Assembly (NCBI GenBank): GCA_934746515.1
Contig: CAKVFH010000011.1
Location: 1 to 33,545 of the forward strand
Source of the DNA: an uncultured Clostridia bacterium
Lineage (GTDB): Bacteria; Bacillota; Clostridia; Christensenellales; UBA1242
Length of the DNA stretch: 33,545 bases
Direction of reading: 5' to 3'
Notes under the pieces: model-generated
The model's input: only the letters and a program-made list of their open reading frames with translations
Told to the model about the DNA's origin: nothing
Databases searched by the model: none
Part shown: in pieces, positions 6,426 to 12,715 of the stretch
Layout of the letters: every line of letters starts with the position of its first letter
Numbering within the stretch: the stretch's first letter is position 1
Position numbers and translations under genes: made by a program

Positions 6426-7395
6426 AGTCAGTTTGGAAGATATTACACAAAAGGAAATATCTATTGTTGAAGCAAATGACAAGCTCGCAAAGCTTGAAAA
6501 AGAAAGAGTTCGCGATAAAAAAATTATTGCAGAGTACAAAGAAAGAGAGAAACTTACTGCAAGAGCTTTGATTTTGTATGAAAGGAAAATTAGGTTTTTA
6601 AAAGAGAATGCGGTTGCGAATTTGTTGGCGGTTTGTTCAGATATTGCAAAAACTAAAGATGAGTTTAATGATAAAGCATCAAAGATTTCGAGTGAGTATA
6701 TTCGCGGAGAGATGCTGGAATTTAAAGATTCTTATGCACTGTTCGAAAATAAAATTTATGATGTTTGCAATCTTTTGGAAAAAAATGCGATTCTTTCTAA
6801 TGAAGAGCGTGCGTTTATTTCAAATAAAAAACGAGAAGAAAAGCCTGAAACTGATATGCAATCAAGGTTTGATAGGCTAAAACAAGAATTCAGTCAAAAA
6901 ATTGGCACAAGTGTTTTGCGTAAACCAGGTAGACCAAAGAAAAGTGAACAGAGCATTATTGCTGATATTGGGCTTCGCAAGAAAGTTGAAAAACAAGTTG
7001 ATGAAGCAGAAAATCCAAAGAGAAAACTTGACGAATTGTTCTATGAAAAGCCTGAAAGCAAAAATGTTATCTCAACAATTCCAACTACAGCTGATAGCTT
7101 GTTTGATTTCAATGAAGCACTCAATCCAAACATGTCTTTAAAGGACATTATGGCAGATCTTATGACTGAAAAGCAGGAAGATGTTAAAGTTTATGATGAA
7201 AATGTGCGCAAGATTGAAGAATCAAAAAGACAATCTGATATTGAACTTTTGGAGTCTGGGTTTATAAAGCAAAGAAAGGTTGGCAAGCCAAAGGTTGTTG
7301 AAAATAAGACAATTGATAATGTGAAAAAACATCCAACATTTGAAAAAAGATTTCTTGCAATTCAAAACATAGTTAAAGATTCGAATAAAAAATAA
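6412..7395 (+). CDS. Coiled-coil protein with an AT-hook-like motif, co-transcribed with lgt
   Basis: The function of this 327-residue hydrophilic protein is not recognised. It has no signal peptide or TM segment. Residues 12-60 and 75-145 are charged and helical, likely coiled coil. RKPGRPKK at 170-177 matches the AT-hook core (GRP flanked by basic residues), and a weaker RKVGKPK lies at 288-294. Lys/Glu-rich linkers fill the rest. The start ATG lies inside the last codons of lgt in another frame, with AAGGTGA a few bases upstream, so translation is coupled. A symmetrical terminator follows the stop. DNA binding is inferred from the motif alone. The lgt linkage may be only an operon convenience, or may tie it to envelope or nucleoid organisation. 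Confidence 0.85.
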   Translation: MKKNKVSLEDITQKEISIVEANDKLAKLEKERVRDKKIIAEYKEREKLTARALILYERKIRFLKENAVANLLAVCSDIAKTKDEFNDKASKISSEYIRGEMLEFKDSYALFENKIYDVCNLLEKNAILSNEERAFISNKKREEKPETDMQSRFDRLKQEFSQKIGTSVLRKPGRPKKSEQSIIADIGLRKKVEKQVDEAENPKRKLDELFYEKPESKNVISTIPTTADSLFDFNEALNPNMSLKDIMADLMTEKQEDVKVYDENVRKIEESKRQSDIELLESGFIKQRKVGKPKVVENKTIDNVKKHPTFEKRFLAIQNIVKDSNKK

Positions 7396-7424
7396 AAGAT
7401 ATATCAAATTGATATATCTTTTTT
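7394..7424. terminator. Bidirectional terminator between the lgt operon and groEL
   Basis: AAAAGATATATC (7394-7405) pairs with GATATATCTTTT (7411-7422) around a 5-nt loop. There are A bases before and T bases after, so it can work on both strands. It begins at the last base of the upstream stop codon. Confidence 0.85.
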
Positions 7425-7473
7425 GTTAGATTTATTTTGAATTTTTAGGAGTTTTTGTTGATTTAATTTGAGT

Positions 7474-9075
7474 TTAGTTCATTGTTTGGTTTGCTGGATT
7501 TTGTGGGAGTTCTGCAACGATTACATCGGTTGTGAGAATGCTTGATGCAACACTTCCGGCGTTTTCAATGGCACTTCGTGTTACCTTGGTTGGATCAATA
7601 ATTCCAGACTCAATCATGTTTACAAAAGTGCCGCTTGCTGCGTTAAATCCTATATTTTCTGAAGCTTGTTCAAGAACCTTTGCAACGATAACGCCGCTGT
7701 CTTCTCCTGAATTTTCAGCAATTTGTCGAAGTGGAGCATCAAGGATATTTTGAATTATTTTTGCGCCGGTTTTTTCGTCGCCGTCAAGTGAATTTATGAG
7801 ACCATCTAGGCTTGGTTTGCACTGAACAAGGGCAGTTCCGCCACCTGAAACAATGCCTTCAAGGGTTGCAGATTTCGTTGCAGATAACGCGTCTTCAATG
7901 CGAAGTTTTTTCTCGTGCATTTCAATTTCGCTTGGCGCACCAACTTCAATGACTGCCACGCCGTCAGAAAGTCTCGCGAGTCTGTCTTCAAGCTTGATTC
8001 TATCGAAATTATCGAGCTCATCAATGTTGATTTTGTGAAGTTCTTCGCGCTTGTCAGCGATTTTCTCTGCATCCGCATGACCTTCAATGATTGTTGTTTT
8101 GTCTTTTGTGATTTTGATTTTGTTTGCAGTGCCAAGATCGTCTAACTCGAGAGTTTTAAGGTCTTGTGGCAAGTCTTTAGAAATGAATTTTGCGCTGGTT
8201 AGCAAGCAGATGTCTTCCAAAAATTCTTTTTGCTTGTCACCAAAAGCGGGACATTTTACAGCCACTGCATTGAATGTTCCGCGAAGATTATTTAGAACAA
8301 GAGTAGAGAGAACTTCGCCGTCAACATCTTCAGCAATAATCAAAAGCGGTTTTGATGCTTGAATGATTTTTTCAAAGATAGGCAAGAGTTCGCCAAGGTT
8401 TGATAATTTTTTGTCTGTAACCAAAATAAATGCATTTTCAAGAATTGTTGTTTGTGAATTTGCGCTTGCCATGTGTGGTGAAATGAAACCTTTATCAAAT
8501 TCAATGCCTTGAGCAACTTTTAGGTTGGTTTGAGCGGTTTTTGATTCTTCAATAGTGATTACGCCGTCTTTGCCAACCTTTTCAAAAGCTGTGGCAATAA
8601 GTTTGCCGATTTCTTCGCTTCCTGCTGAAATTGATGCAATTTGCTCAATTTCGGTGTTGCTTGAGATTGGTTTTGAAAGTTCTTTAAGCTTGGCTGTTAC
8701 TGTTTTTATGGCTTTATCAATTCCTTTTCTTAAAATAATTGGGTTTGCGCCACTTGCGATATTTTTAAAACCTTCTTGAACAATTGCATTTGCAAGCACG
8801 CATGCAGTTGTTGTGCCATCGCCAGCAACATCGTTGGTTTTGATTGAAACTTCTTTAATCAAGTTTGCGCCAATGTTTTCAAAAGGGTCTTCAAGCTCGA
8901 TTTCTTTTGCTATTGTCACGCCGTCGTTGGTGATGAGTGGAGTGGTGTATTTTCTGTCTAGCACAACATTTCTGCCTTTTGGGCCAAGTGTGATTTTTAC
9001 TGAATTTGCCACTTTTTCGGCGCCTTGTTTGAGTTTTTGTCTTGCTTCAAGCCCGCATAAAATTTGTTTAGCCAT
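7474..9075 (-). CDS. groEL: Chaperonin GroEL (60 kDa)
   Basis: GroEL forms the double-ring, ATP-driven folding chamber. This 533-residue protein has the diagnostic motifs: TLGPKGRNVVLD (about 29-40), ITNDGVTIAKEIELEDPFEN (about 48-67), NDVAGDGTTTA (about 80-90) and IEDALSATKSATLEGIVSGGG near 390-410, with the Asp that aligns to the catalytic residue. The C-terminus ends PANQTMN and lacks the Gly-Gly-Met tail found in many GroELs. Several positions differ from the usual Bacillota consensus (for example ILCGLEARQKL near the N-terminus), so it is a somewhat divergent but intact copy. The start ATG lies inside the groES stop region (CATGGCTAA), an 8-nt overlap, with AAGGAG upstream. Its 3' end faces the bidirectional terminator. 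Confidence 0.97.
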   Translation of the reverse strand: MAKQILCGLEARQKLKQGAEKVANSVKITLGPKGRNVVLDRKYTTPLITNDGVTIAKEIELEDPFENIGANLIKEVSIKTNDVAGDGTTTACVLANAIVQEGFKNIASGANPIILRKGIDKAIKTVTAKLKELSKPISSNTEIEQIASISAGSEEIGKLIATAFEKVGKDGVITIEESKTAQTNLKVAQGIEFDKGFISPHMASANSQTTILENAFILVTDKKLSNLGELLPIFEKIIQASKPLLIIAEDVDGEVLSTLVLNNLRGTFNAVAVKCPAFGDKQKEFLEDICLLTSAKFISKDLPQDLKTLELDDLGTANKIKITKDKTTIIEGHADAEKIADKREELHKINIDELDNFDRIKLEDRLARLSDGVAVIEVGAPSEIEMHEKKLRIEDALSATKSATLEGIVSGGGTALVQCKPSLDGLINSLDGDEKTGAKIIQNILDAPLRQIAENSGEDSGVIVAKVLEQASENIGFNAASGTFVNMIESGIIDPTKVTRSAIENAGSVASSILTTDVIVAELPQNPANQTMN

Positions 9076-9367
9076 GATTTTTCTCCTTAAATTTACCCAA
9101 AATATCGCTTTGACGCAAAATCACAAATTCTTCGCCGTTGATTTTAAAAGGAACTGCGCCGTATTTGTTATACAAAACTTTGTCGCCAACATTAACAGCC
9201 ATTTCGCATTTTTTGCCTTCAAAGGTGTCACCGTCACCAATTGCAACGACTTCTGCATAAATTGGTTCGTCGCCAACTGAATCTGGAATTATGATTCCGG
9301 ACAGAGTTTCATTTTTCTGCTTGATATTTTTCAAAACGACTCTATCAAATAGTGGTTTTAAATTCAT
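9068..9367 (-). CDS. groES: Co-chaperonin GroES
   Basis: GroES caps the GroEL ring. The 99-residue sequence starts MNLKPLFDRVVLKN, contains the loop region SGIIIPDS and ends with the strand EEFVILRQSDILGKF, all at family positions. The usual NLKPLGDRV glycine is Phe here. The C-terminal EKNHG extension overlaps groEL. AAGGAG precedes the ATG by five bases. No CIRCE inverted repeat (TTAGCACTC-N9-GAGTGCTAA) is visible upstream, so HrcA-type control is not evident. Confidence 0.97.
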   Translation of the reverse strand: MNLKPLFDRVVLKNIKQKNETLSGIIIPDSVGDEPIYAEVVAIGDGDTFEGKKCEMAVNVGDKVLYNKYGAVPFKINGEEFVILRQSDILGKFKEKNHG

Positions 9368-9389
9368 ATTTTCTCCTTATTTTCACTTA

Positions 9390-9442
9390 ATTATATGTAT
9401 TTTTACGGCTTTTATAACTTGCTTTTGCTGTGATTTAGTCAA
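9390..9442 (-). promoter_or_regulatory. Weak candidate promoter region for groESL
   Basis: On the minus strand TATAAT (9390-9395) lacks a good -35 at normal spacing. TTGACT (9437-9442) pairs with TATAAA (9411-9416) only over a long 20-bp spacer. Neither arrangement is canonical, and there is no CIRCE or other clear operator. Confidence 0.3.
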
Positions 9443-9519
9443 GTTTTAAGTGTTTTTGTCATAGAATTGGTTAGCCGCAAAATTAAGCGTGATTTTATTT
9501 TAAAGTAGGGTTTGGACAA

Positions 9520-10260
9520 TTGCAAATTTCAGTGACAAAGAATAGGTATAAAAAAATTGGGAAAAGCGGGATAAAATCGGTTGTTTCAACGATTTTAATT
9601 TTATTGTTTGCAGTTGTTTCAACTGCAATTTTGGTGAGTGTGAGAAAGAAAACACTAATTTTTGATGAACAGTTGTTTTATGTGGTGAGCGTTGGTGAAT
9701 CGAAAAAAAATAGCGGATTTGATGCAAAAAAAGAGCTATTGAAAAATCTTGGCGGGGCGAATGTGGTTTATAATTCTGGCGGAAACTTTTATTTGATTGC
9801 AAATGTGTATCTTGATTTGGAATCTGCGAAAGAAATAAAAACAAATATGGCGCAATATTTTCCAGATGCTAAAATTGTCAAGATAAAAACAAAGAGTGTT
9901 TCGGGACAATCAAAAAAAGCTATAAAAAACGATGATGAAGCCAGAAAACTCTTGGAATTTCTGTATGCCAAATCAAAAGAATTTCAAAAATTGGAACTTG
10001 GTGTTTTGTCTGGCGAAATTTCGGATAGTAAATTTTTGTCGGAGATGACAAGATTAAGGCTGGAGCTTGAAAAACTGAACAATTGCATCATTTCTGAAGA
10101 TGAGACATCAAAAACAATTCGCGGGTTCGGAGAACTATTTTTGTTGCAGATGACGAACTTTTTAACGGGCTTTTCTGTGTCACAGTCAAGAAATAATTAT
10201 ATTTGCAATTATTTCGTTGGATTTTTCGTAAACTATGTTGAAATGTATGCTAGTTTGTAG
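9520..10260 (+). CDS. Membrane-anchored SPOR-like protein
   Basis: This protein of up to 246 residues has a basic N-terminus, one TM segment at about 19-40 and an extracellular part. Residues 51-123 resemble a SPOR domain, which binds denuded septal peptidoglycan: the first strand reads LFYVVSVG, then a helix, GGNFYLIANVY, and a second helix beginning LESAKEIKTNM. The similarity is only in pattern and needs a profile search. The remaining ~120 residues are helical and unassigned. The start is uncertain: TTG at 9520, with a weak TAGGG upstream, or GTG at 9532. No convincing promoter is visible. sepF lies 78 bp downstream, which fits a role in division or septum maturation. It is divergent from groES. 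Confidence 0.7.
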   Translation: MQISVTKNRYKKIGKSGIKSVVSTILILLFAVVSTAILVSVRKKTLIFDEQLFYVVSVGESKKNSGFDAKKELLKNLGGANVVYNSGGNFYLIANVYLDLESAKEIKTNMAQYFPDAKIVKIKTKSVSGQSKKAIKNDDEARKLLEFLYAKSKEFQKLELGVLSGEISDSKFLSEMTRLRLELEKLNNCIISEDETSKTIRGFGELFLLQMTNFLTGFSVSQSRNNYICNYFVGFFVNYVEMYASL

Positions 10261-10287
10261 CAAAACGAAAAATTATGAAAAAATAAT

Positions 10288-10318
10288 TTGAATTTTGCAT
10301 AAAATATGTTATTATAAT
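10288..10318 (+). promoter_or_regulatory. Probable sepF promoter
   Basis: A perfect TATAAT at 10313-10318 is preceded by TTGAAT (10288-10293) at a long 19-bp spacing. The predicted leader is only about 14 nt and contains GAGGTGA. Confidence 0.45.
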
Positions 10319-10338
10319 GGCAGATTGAGGTGACAACT

Positions 10339-10935
10339 ATGGGTTTTATGAATTGGCTTATGAAAGGTGTTGGCTTCGAAGATGAAAAAGTTTATGATGA
10401 TTCAATCGAAAAACAGAAGAAACACGAAGAAAAGTTAAGAAAAAAACAGGAAGAAAAACGCAAGAGAGAAGAATATAAGGCAAGAATTGCGCAGGAAAAG
10501 GCTGACAAGGCTGCAAAAAAATATGCTTTGAGACAGGAAAAGGATATTGATGTTAAGCCACAAGGCACTGTTAGTTATGCTGACAATCCTGATCAATACA
10601 ACAGGGTTGGAAATTCATACAGTTCGCCAATTAGTTCTTCATCTTATGGCATGAGCTCTAATGTTGGAGGCTATGGCACAAAGAATGTTGAGTTTTTGTA
10701 TCCAACTTCGTTTGATGATGCGCAAACCATTATCAACTTCTTAAAAGAAGGCGAATCAGTTGTTTTAAACCTTAACAATATGAATGAATATGATTCACAA
10801 AGATTGCTTGACTGCACATCTGGTGCTATTTATGCGCTTAACGGCATGATTCAGCGTGTGGATAACAATATTTTCTTGCTTACTCCAGAAGGCTTTAATA
10901 TCAAAGTTCCTGACAGATCACAAAATCCACAATAA
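10339..10935 (+). CDS. sepF: Cell division protein SepF
   Basis: SepF tethers FtsZ filaments to the membrane and bundles them. The 198-residue protein has an N-terminal amphipathic helix (MGFMNWLMKGVGFED, 1-15) for membrane binding. A highly charged linker rich in Lys and Glu (24-60) and a Ser/Gly/Tyr-rich linker (90-113) follow. The SepF core spans 116-191, including YPTSFDDAQTIINFLKEG, the strand SVVLNLNNM and SGAIYALNG. ATG 10339 is chosen because GAGGTGA (10328-10333) sits 5 nt upstream; a GTG at 10330 lies inside that ribosome site and would not serve. A DivIVA-like gene follows, echoing the sepF-divIVA neighbourhood of many Bacillota. Confidence 0.95.
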   Translation: MGFMNWLMKGVGFEDEKVYDDSIEKQKKHEEKLRKKQEEKRKREEYKARIAQEKADKAAKKYALRQEKDIDVKPQGTVSYADNPDQYNRVGNSYSSPISSSSYGMSSNVGGYGTKNVEFLYPTSFDDAQTIINFLKEGESVVLNLNNMNEYDSQRLLDCTSGAIYALNGMIQRVDNNIFLLTPEGFNIKVPDRSQNPQ

Positions 10936-10960
10936 CTCTGAATATTTTGTCGAAATTTGT

Positions 10961-10988
10961 CCATACTACTAATAGGAGTAGTTTATGG
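10961..10988 (+). promoter_or_regulatory. Hairpin covering the ribosome site and start of the DivIVA-like gene
   Basis: ACTACT (10965-10970) pairs with AGTAGT (10977-10982), and CCAT (10961-10964) pairs with ATGG (10985-10988) across a 2-nt bulge. The start codon is in the stem, and GGAG (10975-10978) spans the loop and the closing stem. This could limit initiation unless the upstream region is being translated or unfolded. Confidence 0.5.
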
Positions 10989-11167
10989 AGAGAATGAATT
11001 TAGATTATCCAATCGCTTTTAGGGGCTATGAAACCAGTTATGTCGATGATATTATTATTGAAAAAGACAGAATTATTGGGGTTCAGGAAAAAGATTTGGA
11101 GTCGCTAAAAAGAGAGATTGTTGATTTGAAAAAACAAATAAATTATTCCAAACGCAAAAAGAAGTGA
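10985..11167 (+). CDS. Minimal DivIVA-like protein, 60 residues
   Basis: The 60-residue protein matches the DivIVA N-terminal membrane-curvature-binding domain: PIAFRGYETSYVDDIIIEKD resembles the FxRGYdxdeVdeFLdxv pattern. A short Lys/Glu coiled coil and a basic end (SKRKKK) follow. Typical DivIVA/GpsB proteins are longer (GpsB about 100, DivIVA 160 or more) because of extended C-terminal coiled coils, which are absent. No frameshift is evident; the frame ends inside the left arm of a terminator, so it appears naturally short. AGGAG sits 6 nt before the ATG but within a hairpin. Its place just after sepF supports a septum or pole role; partners are unknown. Confidence 0.78.
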   Translation: MERMNLDYPIAFRGYETSYVDDIIIEKDRIIGVQEKDLESLKREIVDLKKQINYSKRKKK

Positions 11168-11188
11168 TATTTATGTCACTTCTTTTTT
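11156..11188 (+). terminator. Terminator overlapping the end of the DivIVA-like gene
   Basis: AAAAAGAAGTGA (11156-11167) pairs with TCACTTCTTTTT (11176-11187) around an 8-nt loop, ending in six Ts. The left arm encodes the last residues and the stop codon. Confidence 0.85.
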
Positions 11189-11193
11189 ATTTG

Positions 11194-11222
11194 TTGACAT
11201 GGCACACCAAAAATTATAAACT
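11194..11222 (+). promoter_or_regulatory. Promoter for the RpiB-like gene
   Basis: TTGACA (11194-11199) is followed by TATAAA (11215-11220, 15-bp spacer) or TAAACT (11217-11222, 17-bp spacer). The short leader carries GAGGTGG. Confidence 0.5.
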
Positions 11223-11238
11223 AATAGCGAGGTGGACT

Positions 11239-11724
11239 ATGTTTTTTAATAGGATTGTTTTGTCTTATGACCATAGGGTTGATGAGAAATATGTTGATAA
11301 AATCAAGAATTACTTGAAAGAAAAAGGCATTGAGTGTTTTGAAGTTAAATCTGAAAACGATTCAAACAATGACTATCCAATTCTTGCAAGCAAGGCTTAT
11401 GGTTTGTTTTTAGACAAAAAATGCGACGGAATGGTTCTTCTTTGTGGCACAGGCGTAGGTATGAATGTTGTTGCAAACAAGTTTAAAGGTATTCGTTCAG
11501 TTTTGGCACAAACCGAAGCTGATGCTTTTTTTGCTAGGAACGATGAAAACGCAAACTGCATTGTTTTTCCAGCAGGAAAGGCAAATGAGACATATAGCGT
11601 TAAGATTTGCAAAAGAAAAATGATTAGAGCGTTGGATGTTTTTGTTAATTCGGCTTTTGAAGGTGGAAGACACCAAAGAAGAATTGACGAGATTGCAGAA
11701 ATTGAACAGGGTAGGAAGTTTTAA
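11239..11724 (+). CDS. Divergent RpiB/LacA/LacB-family sugar-phosphate isomerase
   Basis: The family interconverts ribose-5-phosphate and ribulose-5-phosphate or related sugars. This 161-residue protein has the core CGTGVGMNVVANKFKGIR (69-86), with the catalytic Cys69, and the phosphate-binding end GGRHQRRI (142-149). DH at 11-12 matches the DHaG motif, but the following residues are RV rather than AG. In the R-x-HN-D-AN motif this protein reads RNDENAN (100-106), so the conserved His is replaced by Asp102. It may use altered chemistry or another substrate. ATG 11239 is preferred to an in-frame ATG at 11164 because GAGGTGG lies three bases upstream and the earlier start falls in the terminator. 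Its stop overlaps the next ATG (TAATG). Confidence 0.85.
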   Translation: MFFNRIVLSYDHRVDEKYVDKIKNYLKEKGIECFEVKSENDSNNDYPILASKAYGLFLDKKCDGMVLLCGTGVGMNVVANKFKGIRSVLAQTEADAFFARNDENANCIVFPAGKANETYSVKICKRKMIRALDVFVNSAFEGGRHQRRIDEIAEIEQGRKF

Positions 11725-12563
11725 TGGAACAAGAAGTGTCTCAAGAAAAAATTGAATTTAAAAACAGCGTTAAAATTGCCCTTAAAACACTTTCAGCATG
11801 TTTTATAATCACTATGTTATTTTTTTGCTCAATGTTTGTTATATCTCCAAAAACGAGCTTAAAACTCAATGAAATGTTTGGTTTTACAAAGGTTCAAGAA
11901 CTAAATTATCAAATGATTTATGCCAGAAGCAAGAAAGTGACAGATTTATACAATGTTATTATTTTTGAAGAGAAACAAAAAAACTATTCAAAAGAGCTTT
12001 ATTATATCAACGAAATGCTTGCAAGAACCGATTATGACGATTTTTGCGTTGCCATTGACAAGGCGAGCATTGACAGCGCATCAGATAAAAATTTGATTCC
12101 TTATTCATCAAATGTAAATGGTTTTTTGGTTAGCAGAAAAGTTATTTGTTTGTATAGCTTAAATCAAGGCAATACTGATAGTTTTGTTTATCAGCAAGCA
12201 AAAGACGGAAAGATTACTGAATCAAGTTTTGCAACACTTGTTGACTTGATTTATTCAGATGGAACTCTCACAAATGCTCAAAAGAAGAGCAAGATTGAAA
12301 GTTTGATAGAGCTCAGTCAAGCAAATGGCGAAAGCATGGTTAGTTTGCAGGACTTGATTGATGAAAGGGTTAATAAACTCAAAAACAATATTTCAGCAGA
12401 AACAGATGATAACCAAAAAATAATTTTGAATTATTCATTGTTGCGCGTTTATGGTGCTAGATATTATGTTTATCAATTGTTGGGTGATGATGCTAAAAAG
12501 ACCGAAAACATAAACCTTTACAATGAAACTAAATCGGTTTTAAGTGCGTTAATCAATTCTTAA
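11724..12563 (+). CDS. Unknown one-TM helical protein coupled to the RpiB-like gene
   Basis: I do not recognise this 279-residue protein. A short charged N-terminus (about 23 residues) precedes one membrane segment at about 24-41. The rest is helical and hydrophilic, probably outside the membrane. Segments such as KVTDLYNVIIFEEKQKNYSK and NYSLLRVYGARYYVYQLLGD suggest a helical-repeat (TPR-like) solenoid, but no clear repeat motif is seen. The ATG overlaps the RpiB stop by one base (TAATG), with AGGAAG upstream, so the pair is translationally coupled. A strong bidirectional terminator lies downstream. Membrane topology is inferred. Confidence 0.8.
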   Translation: MEQEVSQEKIEFKNSVKIALKTLSACFIITMLFFCSMFVISPKTSLKLNEMFGFTKVQELNYQMIYARSKKVTDLYNVIIFEEKQKNYSKELYYINEMLARTDYDDFCVAIDKASIDSASDKNLIPYSSNVNGFLVSRKVICLYSLNQGNTDSFVYQQAKDGKITESSFATLVDLIYSDGTLTNAQKKSKIESLIELSQANGESMVSLQDLIDERVNKLKNNISAETDDNQKIILNYSLLRVYGARYYVYQLLGDDAKKTENINLYNETKSVLSALINS

Positions 12564-12663
12564 AAAGAAAATGAAAGGGTAATTTTGGTGCGAAAGATAA
12601 GTTTTTGAAATCAAAATGAAAAGGTTAATCAAAACGCCAATTAGAAGAAAAAATATTAAAACA

Positions 12664-12694
12664 AAAAGGTATTATGTCAAACATAATACCTTTT
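12664..12694. terminator. Bidirectional terminator between convergent genes
   Basis: Perfect 14-bp arms AAAAGGTATTATGT (12664-12677) and ACATAATACCTTTT (12681-12694) with a CAA loop. It lies between the plus-strand membrane gene and minus-strand glycyl-tRNA synthetase and can serve both. Confidence 0.92.
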
Positions 12695-12715
12695 ATTTTC
12701 CGATAAAATAAGCAT

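Noticed and set aside
9368..9519. CIRCE element for groESL
   Set aside because: No TTAGCACTC-N9-GAGTGCTAA-like repeat is present, even allowing a few mismatches.
10330..10338. GTG start for sepF
   Set aside because: This GTG is part of the GAGGTGA ribosome site for ATG 10339.
11164..11238. N-terminal extension of the RpiB-like protein from ATG 11164
   Set aside because: The ATG lies in a terminator loop and the promoter TTGACA falls after it; GAGGTGG supports ATG 11239.
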